Positions 47,237 through 55,136 of a stretch of DNA of 64,000 bases are shown piece by piece; the first letter of the stretch is position 1, and each line of letters begins with the position of its first letter. The translations under genes were made by a program, and so were the position numbers. A model generated the notes under the pieces. It searched no databases. It was not told the DNA's origin and worked only from the letters and a program-made list of their open reading frames with translations. Source of the stretch: Hyphomicrobium_A sp963759735 (GTDB lineage: Bacteria; Pseudomonadota; Alphaproteobacteria; Rhizobiales; Hyphomicrobiaceae); assembly GCA_963759735.1 (NCBI GenBank), contig CAVXAF010000005.1:1-64000 (forward strand). Direction: 5' to 3'.

Positions 47237-48072
47237 GTGCGGCGCTCTCGACGAATAGTCCTTGGCTGCATGCTCGCAGCCCTAGCCCTATCAAGCTCGC
47301 CCGCCGCGCTGCCGAAGGCTTCTTCACTGACAAGGCGCCGCCCGCCGTGCGCGCGGCCTGGTCCTCCGTCTACGCGTTCGTGTGCGAGGGTCGCCAAGGC
47401 GCGTACACGGCCAGCGCCTTCCTGGTGAAACAGGTGACGCGCGGAGCGCGGACGGACCATTATTTCATCACTGCCGGCCACGCCATCGAGGACTGCAAGC
47501 AACCGCGCCGCTACCTCGCCGAAGACATCAACCAGCGGCGTTTCGAGCCCGACGGAATCACCATCGCCGACCCGCCGCAACGGCTCGACAAGTTCACGCT
47601 CGTGCGTGTGGACGATGCCTACGACATCGCGGTCGTGAAGGCGGAGACCGGTGCCGGCGTCCGCATCGGCAGGCCGCTTCGCGTTGACGGCAAATGCGAC
47701 GAAGCCCTGCATAGCGAGATCTACGCCATCGGCTTCCCGGGCGTCGCCAAGCGCCGCTCGCTACGGCTGGCGCGCGACATGAAGCGCTGGAGCAAGGGCG
47801 AGTACGTCGGCCACGGGCGGGCCGACTTCCACGCCACGACGTCCATCTATATCGCGGCAAGCGTCGATTCCCTGCCCGGCAATTCCGGCGGACCTGTCGT
47901 CGATGCTCGGGGGCTTCTAGTCGGTGTCGTCGCCAAGGGCGCAGCCGGACCGCAGAACGGCTTCAGCTACGATGTGGATCCGAACAAGCCAGGGGATTGG
48001 CAAACGTTCCTGGTGCCCTGCCAGGCCATCGTCAGGATCATGCAGCAAAGCGGCCTGCAGCCAGAGGGCTGA
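47237..48072 (+). CDS. exported trypsin-like serine protease (frameshifted)
   Basis: A secreted S1 protease of about 278 residues. A signal peptide (RIVLGCMLAALALSSSPAA) is in one frame, and the mature enzyme in another, with the switch at 47,310-47,316 restoring 'EGFFTDKAPPAVRAAW'. The triad is visible: His in 'FITAGHAIED', Asp in 'VDDAYDIAVVKAE', Ser in 'LPGNSGGPVVDARGLLVG'. There is no PDZ domain, so it is not a DegP. Start at GTG 47237 is tentative. Without the signal part, the second frame alone would appear cytoplasmic. Confidence 0.78.
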
Positions 48073-48176
48073 GACCAGCCCGATGGTGGGCCCGGCTTAG
48101 GTCACTGCTTCGCAAAAGCTTCACCATGGACGCAGCCGCATCTCGATGCGCCGCAGCGGGGATATATGGTGCGCGC

Positions 48177-48503
48177 ATGATCCTGGCACGCACATTCCTG
48201 TTGGTGGGTCTGGCGGCGACGCCGGTTGCTGATGCATGGGCGACGCCCCTGCGATTCGATCGCGACAACCCGGGCGCGCCGCTCACCGAACGCATCGCCG
48301 ACCCCGGGGTGCGCAAAGGCACGCGGGCCTACCGGCCGGACGGCACCGCGGCCACCACCAGTGAGCCGGTGCCCGAAACGACGCCGTCCATATCCGCCAA
48401 GGACAAGCTCGACCAGTGCCTCGACACCTGGGACGCGGGCACGCACATCACCAAGAGCAAGTGGCGCGAAATCTGCCAGCGGCAGCTGAAGTCCGACGAG
48501 TAG
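48177..48503 (+). CDS. hypothetical secreted protein
   Basis: A 108-residue protein with a signal peptide (MILARTFLLVGLAATPVADAWA) and a polar mature chain. The end 'DKLDQCLDTWDAGTHITKSKWREICQRQL' has two cysteines and a W-x-W pattern that I have seen in rhizobial secreted proteins, but no named family. It follows the exported protease at about 105 bases. Confidence 0.6.
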   Translation: MILARTFLLVGLAATPVADAWATPLRFDRDNPGAPLTERIADPGVRKGTRAYRPDGTAATTSEPVPETTPSISAKDKLDQCLDTWDAGTHITKSKWREICQRQLKSDE

Positions 48504-48627
48504 GCCGCGCCGATGAGGCCGACGGCCTGCCGGCCGCAAATCGCGCTCGCCGTCGTGAAACAAGCAGGCGTCGCGCCGCGAAACCCGTATACGTCTGATC
48601 GCCATTTCCTTCGCCGCAGGATCGCCG

Positions 48628-49392
48628 ATGCCCCGTAACCGTTTGCCGATAGCTGCTGCCATTGCAGTCCTGCTGCTCGCTTGCGCCACGAGCGTCGGCG
48701 CGGCACCGCGCTTCAAGGCGGTGGCGTTCGATTACTTCGTCATCTTCAATCCCGATTCAGTCATCCCCGAAGTCGAAAAGGCGTACCCCGGCAAAGGCGT
48801 GGCGTTCACCAAGGCATGGCGGGCCAAGCAGTTCGAATACGGTTTCCTGCGCTCAATCACAGATCGTCATGCCGATTTCTTCAAGGTCACGGAAGATGCG
48901 CTCGTCTATACCGCCGAGGCGATGCAGCTTCCGCTTTCCGACGAGGTTCGCCAGCGCCTGCTCGGTGCATATCTCTCGATGCAGCCCTGGCCTGATAGCA
49001 TCGCCGCGCTGCGCAAGCTCAAGGCCGCAGGCGTGCGTATCATCACCATCGCCAACTTTTCCGACCGCATGCTGCGCGCCAATGCCGAGCGTGCCGGCAT
49101 CGTCGACGTCTTCGATGAACTGCTCAGCACCGAGGTCAATGGCACCTATAAGCCGGACCCGCGCGCCTACGCGCTCGGCATGCAGCGCCTCGGGCTGCAG
49201 AAGGAGGAGATCGCCTTCGCCGCCTTCGGTGGCTGGGATGCCTATGGCGCCAAGAGCTTCGGCTATCCGACGTACTGGGTGAACCGCTTCAATCTGCCGA
49301 CCGAGCGGCTGGGGATCGCGGCCGATGCGACATCGAACGATATCGCCGGCCTTCTCCAATTCGTGCTCGGCGCAGAGGCAGGGGCAAACTGA
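48628..49392 (+). CDS. exported haloacid dehalogenase (type II)-like protein
   Basis: A 254-residue HAD protein with an N-terminal export signal (AAAIAVLLLACATSVGAA), which includes a possible lipobox (LLAC). The body matches L-2-haloacid dehalogenases: 'AWRAKQFEYGFLRSIT', 'QPWPDSIAALRKLKAAGVRI', 'TYKPDPRAYALGMQRLGL' (Lys), and 'FAAFGGWDAYGAKSFGYPTYWVNR'. Motif I differs: 'VAFDYFVIFNPDS' keeps the nucleophile Asp but loses the usual YGTLFD, and the SN of motif II is 'IANFS'. Most L-2-HADs are cytoplasmic, so an exported, active-site-altered relative is unusual. It may have a different substrate. Confidence 0.8.
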   Translation: MPRNRLPIAAAIAVLLLACATSVGAAPRFKAVAFDYFVIFNPDSVIPEVEKAYPGKGVAFTKAWRAKQFEYGFLRSITDRHADFFKVTEDALVYTAEAMQLPLSDEVRQRLLGAYLSMQPWPDSIAALRKLKAAGVRIITIANFSDRMLRANAERAGIVDVFDELLSTEVNGTYKPDPRAYALGMQRLGLQKEEIAFAAFGGWDAYGAKSFGYPTYWVNRFNLPTERLGIAADATSNDIAGLLQFVLGAEAGAN

Positions 49393-49432
49393 CCTTCGCG
49401 CCCCACCCCTCAGCGTCGCGACGACCATCGGC

Positions 49433-50263
49433 TCAGCGTGCGGCAATGCCCGCTGCGCATCTCTCCATCGCCGGCGCCGTAGTCGACCATCGATCCTTGG
49501 TCACCGTCACCACGTAGCGCCGGCAATGCGGCGCGGCACCCGCAACGAATTGCACGCGGAACAGCGCCTCGACGGGCGTGCGCTGGCGCGGCCACACGAA
49601 CTCGCTGTCGCCGGACGTCTTGGCGATGGCTGTGTCGATGGCATAGCGGGCGTTGCGGTAGTCGGTCGTCGTGAGACGACTGAGCAGAGCGCGCGACAGT
49701 TCAGGATGCAGCCCGACGGCGAGCGCGCGCTTCTGATAGGGATCGGCCGGATCGGCGCGCGGCGGCGGTAGCGGCTCCGGGGCGGCGGCGGGTGGCGCGG
49801 GCGAAATGGCCCCAGTCTCGATGCCAGTCTCGATGCCTGTCTCAATGCTGGCATCGGCCGGCGGATCGGCGACGCTTTCACTCGACGGCGGCGACGGCGC
49901 TGATTCGATGCTGCGCACCTCCGCCGGCGGCTCGTCGATCGTCGCCACCTGCACGGCAATACTCGAGGTTTCCGATAGGGCATCTGCGGTTTGCCCATCG
50001 CGCATCAGGGCGGCGATGGCGCTCACCTTGGCGCCGAGCAGCTCCAGCCAATCGGCTTGCGTCTGCAGCAGCCCCCAACCGGCACCAAGGATGACGAGGA
50101 TGAACAGCGTGGCGCCGAGCATGCTGCCGCCGCGCGCCTCGGGAGGCGGGCATATGCGCTCGCCGACATCGAGAATGGCGAGCGTAAGCGGCTCCTCGAA
50201 GCCGGCTTCGGCGACATCGTGATCAAGCGGTGGCGCGCGCCCACGCCAAGCGGGAAACAACAT
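49433..50263 (-). CDS. hypothetical membrane protein with periplasmic tail
   Basis: A 276-residue protein: about 50 residues cytoplasmic, one transmembrane helix (MLGATLFILVILGAGWGLL), then a Pro/Ala/Ser linker with three IETG repeats, and a C-terminal globular part 'VGLHPELSRALLSRLTTTDYRNARYAIDTAIAK... FVWPRQRTPVEALFRVQFVAGAAPHCRRYVVTVTKDRW'. Two cysteines near the end could pair. No family recognised. The ATG at 50261-50263 has AGGGGGG upstream. Confidence 0.6.
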   Translation of the reverse strand: MLFPAWRGRAPPLDHDVAEAGFEEPLTLAILDVGERICPPPEARGGSMLGATLFILVILGAGWGLLQTQADWLELLGAKVSAIAALMRDGQTADALSETSSIAVQVATIDEPPAEVRSIESAPSPPSSESVADPPADASIETGIETGIETGAISPAPPAAAPEPLPPPRADPADPYQKRALAVGLHPELSRALLSRLTTTDYRNARYAIDTAIAKTSGDSEFVWPRQRTPVEALFRVQFVAGAAPHCRRYVVTVTKDRWSTTAPAMERCAAGIAAR

Positions 50264-50490
50264 GACTACCCCCCTGATATCCTTCCCAGATATCGGTCCC
50301 GCTCCGCCCATAAGCGGCTGCAGACTTCGGCGAAAGAATGGCGGGAGGAACCAAGGCCCGCAGCGCACGGGCGCAATTGAATTAATTGCTGCCGATGACG
50401 CTGCGCAGTTGTTCACCGCTGCCCGGAACTATCCCGCCGCCGGCAAGCGCCGCGTGGCGCCGAGCCGGCTTTCCACAAGGGAGATGAGCC

Positions 50491-50688
50491 ATGAATTGGG
50501 ACCGCGTAGAAGGCAACTGGAAGCAGTTCACCGGCAAGGTGAAAGAGCAGTGGGGCAAGCTGTCCGACGATGACCTCGCGCAGATCGACGGCAACCGCGA
50601 GCAACTCGAGGGGCTGATCCAGACGCGTTATGGCTATGCCAAGGACCAGGTACGCAAGGCGGTCGATACCTGGCTGAAGACGCACTGA
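50491..50688 (+). CDS. CsbD family stress protein
   Basis: A 65-residue CsbD-like protein: 'MNWDRVEGNWKQFTGKVKEQWGKLSDDDLAQIDGNREQLEGLIQ' is the family pattern. These small hydrophilic proteins accumulate in general stress; the mechanism is unknown. AAGGGAGA before the ATG is a strong ribosome site. A good terminator follows. Confidence 0.93.
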   Translation: MNWDRVEGNWKQFTGKVKEQWGKLSDDDLAQIDGNREQLEGLIQTRYGYAKDQVRKAVDTWLKTH

Positions 50689-50706
50689 TCAGGCCGAGAT
50701 ATGCGG

Positions 50707-50737
50707 AAATGGCGCGGGCAATCCCGCGCCATTTTTG
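50707..50737 (+). terminator. intrinsic terminator of csbD-like gene
   Basis: An 11-bp stem AATGGCGCGGG/CCCGCGCCATT (50708-50718, 50723-50733) with a CAAT loop runs directly into TTTTT (50732-50736). It lies 19 bases after the stop. A textbook factor-independent terminator. Confidence 0.9.
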
Positions 50738-50850
50738 TTTGGGGGCGGGGCGCTGCTTCCCAAGCGCGGCACACTTATTAACAGCCGGTAGGTCGCCCTG
50801 AGCGTAGAAGCGCGAATCGGTGTGGAGTACCCCCGCGGATAGGGGTGGGC

Positions 50851-51105
50851 ATGCTGGCATACACAGCGATCGCGGCGACGGCGACGGCAGCTTATTTCGG
50901 CGCGCCGATCTGGACGTTCCTTATCGGTGCCGGTGTGCTGATGCTAATGGCAGCGCATGAGCACCGCCAATTCGCGACGAGCTATTCCAAGCCTTACGCG
51001 CGGACGATCATGGTCTGGGCGGCCTGGCAAAGCGCGTGGCCACGCAACGATGGCGAGCGGCGCAGCCTACTTGCTCGGCTACCTCACACGTGTTGCAGCT
51101 TCTAG
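50851..51105 (+). CDS. small two-helix membrane protein (frameshifted)
   Basis: The first frame gives MLAYTAIAATATAAYFGAPIWTFLIGAGVLML, two hydrophobic segments, then 'KPYARTIMVWAAWQSA'. At T51037 an extra base appears; without it the chain reads GHATMASGAAYLLGYLTRVAA, a second membrane part that continues naturally. The stop at 51103-51105 is then in yet another frame, so the exact end is not certain. An ATG at 50851 is preferred over GTG 50845. No family recognised. Confidence 0.45.
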   Translation: MLAYTAIAATATAAYFGAPIWTFLIGAGVLMLMAAHEHRQFATSYSKPYARTIMVWAAWQSAWPRNDGERRSLLARLPHTCCSF

Positions 51106-52290
51106 ATCCACGCGTCGTCGTCGGTGTCAGTGTCGGGCAGCGCAGTCGAGGCCCGCAATCTTCTGGGCGACACGTGTACGTGCCTTGCATAGCATCGGGT
51201 GTCTTGACCTCGTCAAAGAGCGCCTTAGCGATCTCCCAGTGCGACCGCGCCTGCACGTGAGCGCGAAGTGCGATTTTGACGATCTGCCGACGATCTCGTG
51301 CATCTCGGCCTCTTCAATACGGTCCTCACCATAAAGGTTTGGGAGAACTTTGAGTGCAGCTTTCGCCGCGCCTCTCGCGCGTTTCCTAAAAGTCGCGGCT
51401 GGCCTCGATCTCGGACTTGTAGCGGATAGCTCGCGCACGCGGCTGAGAGACTTGGCCTCGCCGGAGGTCACGTCGAGAAGACGATCGAGTATCGCGCCTC
51501 GGCTTCGATGTCCTGCCGTAGCGACAAGGTGCATATGAGCGGCGTATTCGAGAGCTTCGCAGTCTTCCTCGTCGACGTACCAAAGCGGATTGAAAATGAT
51601 GCAAGGCGCTGTTGATTGACAATCTGTCGTCCGTTGCCCGAGCACGGCGCAGTTGCCGCATCGGCGACGTCCATCGCACCTCTGAGCACGTGCGCTGTCG
51701 TGAGCTGGCGCACCATGTGACCGTGATTGGTTTCGGCTAGCTTCACCTGGTGCTGCAGCCGCGTGATGGATGTTTCGAGTTGATACCTGACATATCCAAG
51801 TTGAGGGCCGAGGAAGTAGCTGCCCCATCCAAGCTCGTGCACTGCCCTTTTGAGTGGACCTTCGAGAAAGATAGGCTCGCGGAACCGGCGCTCGACATTC
51901 GGTCGCTCGATGATCAGGCGCAGTTGGCGACGCGCGTCGGTGAGGCGCTTCTCCTCACGCGCGATGTAGTCACCGAGCCGATAGTGGAGGCGCGATTCGG
52001 CGTACATGTAGCCTTTGTAGATGGCGTAGCTGCCGCTGAGGATGGTGATGGCCGGTGCAATCAACTTCGATGGCCCATCGACCGTTTGTTGGTAAACCTC
52101 AGCGAGCCTCTGCAGCCAAAGTTTCAGCTGGGCCAGGGCGGCGAGGACCAGAAACATCCCCCGAGCCGACGACGATCCAGGCGCCGAAAATCACGACGCA
52201 GATTATGCAAAACAACGCTAGAGCGCCCACGACGCTCGTCTCACTCTGATCCACAGCACGCCCCCCGACGCGAAATGAATACGGCACCAA
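51102..52290 (-). pseudogene. TM plus TPR-like protein gene, many frameshifts
   Basis: The minus strand encodes one protein broken by several frame changes. The order of parts is a membrane helix (VVGALALFCIICVVIFGAWIV) from the ATG at 52290, a helical middle 'LAQLKLWLQRLAEVYQ ... RLTDARRQLRLIIERPNVERRFREPI', a TPR-like stretch 'RLSINSALHHFQSAL' then 'YVDEEDCEALEYAAHMHLVA', a basic 'RKRARGAAKAALKVLPNLYGEDRIEEAEMHE', and an acidic end 'LPDTDTDDDAWI' at the TAG 51102-51104. At least five changes of frame are needed. Either it is a decaying gene or this 1.2 kb was sequenced poorly. I mark it as broken; function unknown. Confidence 0.5.
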
Positions 52291-52370
52291 TCCTCGATCC
52301 TAGCGACGATTAGGCAGACAACCAAGAGTGGTGCTTCGCACTTGCGTTCCCGCCGACCCGCGGGCGCTGG

Positions 52371-53109
52371 CTACGGCGCGGTGTGGCGGGGATGGTCGGC
52401 GTCAGGTCCCAGGAAGTGCTCCCCGCCCACGAAGTCCATGACGACATCGTGCAGGCGCATCGGATTATCGACCACGATCCCGTATTTCAGCGCGCTGATG
52501 GGAACGTGGCTATAGCCGTAGTCGACCAGCACCAGGGGAATGCGCGCTGCGATCGCCGCCCCGTAGTCGGCTGTCGTATCGCCGACGAGCAGCGCCCGGT
52601 CGATGCGCCCGCCGGCACGCGCCACCGCCTCGAGAATAGGACGCGGGTCCGGCTTCATCGGCCGATCATCGCCCGAGCCGACGACCGCGTCGAAGTACTC
52701 GACGCAGGCCAAAGCGCGCCAGGATGTCGGCTCCGATGTGCTCGATCTTGTTTGTGCACACGGCCGTGCGCACGCCGCGCTCGCGCAACTCCTGCAACAG
52801 CGGCCGCACTCCGGAGTAGATATGCGACAAGCGCGCGGGCGAGCGGCGGTAGATGTCGATGAAGCGTTTGCGTGCGTCGTCGGCATCGACGGCCGGCAGA
52901 TTGAGCCGCTTGGCCATCATCGCCTTCCAGAAAAATTCGCTCAAGCCATCGCCCATCATGCCCGCGGCTTCGCCGATGCTGGTCGGCGCGAGGTTGTAGC
53001 CGGCGAGTGCCTCATCAAGAGCGGCGGCAATATCGGGCACGGTGTGCACGAGTGTGCCGTCGAGATCGAAGACGACGGTCGGCGTGATTGGAGCTTTAGG
53101 CAGCTGCAT
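52371..53109 (-). CDS. gph: phosphoglycolate phosphatase, HAD family (frameshifted)
   Basis: A HAD phosphatase of about 245 residues: motif I 'VVFDLDGTLVHTVPDIAAALDEAL', motif II 'TAVCTNKI' (Thr), motif III Lys in 'KPDPRPILEAV', motif IV 'ALLVGDTTADYGAAIAARIP'. The first half and second half are in different frames, joined at about 52,702-52,717 (LARFGL to VEYFDAVVGSGDD). It dephosphorylates 2-phosphoglycolate, formed in DNA repair or photorespiration-like metabolism. Divergent from ald. Confidence 0.87.
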
Positions 53110-53378
53110 AGCTCACTCCTTCCATGATTTCGGTGTTGGCAGCAGCGCTCTGCACCATTCCAAGCCAGAACGAGGCGGCGTCGCGCGAAGCTTTTGAAGC
53201 CTAACGCCGTTCGCCCGCGGTCGATCCTTCCACGCGAGCCAGAGATAACGATACGTAAGGCACAGTGTGACAATCAGCGACAGTGGCGGCGTACCCGCTG
53301 GGGAGATGCCATAATCGCGGTTGCTATCGGGGCAGGCGCCAATAGTTTGACGATCAGCAGCAGCGAAGGGCGATACGC

Positions 53379-54497
<1,119 letters not shown>

Positions 54498-54593
54498 CGA
54501 GATGCGCCTTGGCGCGGTTCCGACCCTCGGGAAGTTCTGATGGCCGACGAAGGGTTGCATGCACGCGCGCCGGGTTGCATGAGCCATTGAACG

Positions 54594-54620
54594 CAAAAGC
54601 GCCGCCCGATGGGCGGCGCG
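54594..54620 (-). terminator. GC-rich hairpin terminator between ald and K/A-rich gene
   Basis: A perfect nine-base stem GCGCCGCCC/GGGCGGCGC (54599-54607, 54611-54619) with a 3-base loop (GAT). On the minus strand it runs into TTTT (54595-54598), fitting the end of the K/A-rich small gene. On the plus strand only GTTC follows, so it is weaker for ald. Confidence 0.65.
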
Positions 54621-54675
54621 TTCACTCCGATGGCAATAATCAGCCGATTGCGGAAAACTGAACCGAATTCGACAA

Positions 54676-54828
54676 CTACTTTTTCTTCGCCGCCGTCTTA
54701 GGCTTTGCGGCAGCCGCTCTGGGCTTTGCACGCTCTACGACGGAAGTCTTTGCCTTGGCAGCGGCCGGCGCCACGAATTTCCCCGTGGGGCGTGCCTTGC
54801 CAGCGCTCTTGGTGGAAGCTTTAGCCAT
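54676..54828 (-). CDS. small lysine/alanine-rich basic protein
   Basis: A 50-residue protein (MAKASTKSAGKARPTGKF...) rich in Lys, Ala and Pro with the ending TAAKKK, like a histone-H1-type tail or other nucleic-acid-binding extension. GAGG lies ten bases before the ATG at 54826-54828, inside the coding sequence of the divergent zinc-ribbon gene. The two start codons overlap in CATG. Low complexity makes spurious prediction possible, but it carries its own ribosome site and terminator. Confidence 0.5.
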   Translation of the reverse strand: MAKASTKSAGKARPTGKFVAPAAAKAKTSVVERAKPRAAAAKPKTAAKKK

Positions 54829-55024
54829 GTCGAACCTCATCGATCTGGATTTCGAACGCAAGCGTCGCAACCACGCGCAATCTAACGAGCAGCACGAACC
54901 CGAAATGTGGTGCTGCGAGTGCGGCTGTATCACATTCTATCAATGGTCCAGCGGCGCCATTCAGTGCGCAGCGTGCAAAGTTGTGCAGAACGGGCTCGAG
55001 AGCCCTTCCCTTCCCACCGTGTGA
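54827..55024 (+). CDS. small zinc-ribbon protein
   Basis: A 65-residue protein beginning MSNLIDLDFERKRRNHAQ, followed by 'PEMWCCECGCITFYQWSSGAIQCAACKVVQ', with a C-x-C/C-x-x-C arrangement typical of small zinc ribbons seen in phage and hypothetical proteins. GGTGGAA lies about eleven bases upstream, a weak site. Divergent, with overlapping start, to the Lys/Ala-rich gene. Confidence 0.65.
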   Translation: MSNLIDLDFERKRRNHAQSNEQHEPEMWCCECGCITFYQWSSGAIQCAACKVVQNGLESPSLPTV

Positions 55025-55081
55025 CCGTTCCGGCCGCTTGTACCGACAAGAACATCTGCGGATCATAAAGAGAACATTACA

Positions 55082-55110
55082 TTGACTTTCCGCCCGTCCG
55101 GACCCATATT
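55082..55110 (+). promoter_or_regulatory. candidate promoter of nrdJ
   Basis: TTGACT (55082-55087) and CATATT (55105-55110) are spaced by 17 bases, a good sigma-70 type pair (5/6 and 4/6 matches). It lies about 27 bases before the nrdJ start at 55137. No cobalamin riboswitch fits in the 112-base leader region. Confidence 0.5.
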
Positions 55111-55136
55111 GTGGAGCCGCGATGCAGGACCGCCGC

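Noticed and set aside
55025..55136. Cobalamin riboswitch or NrdR box before nrdJ
   Set aside because: The leader is about 110 bases, too short for the riboswitch, and the CCCATATTGTGG segment only partly resembles an NrdR half-site.
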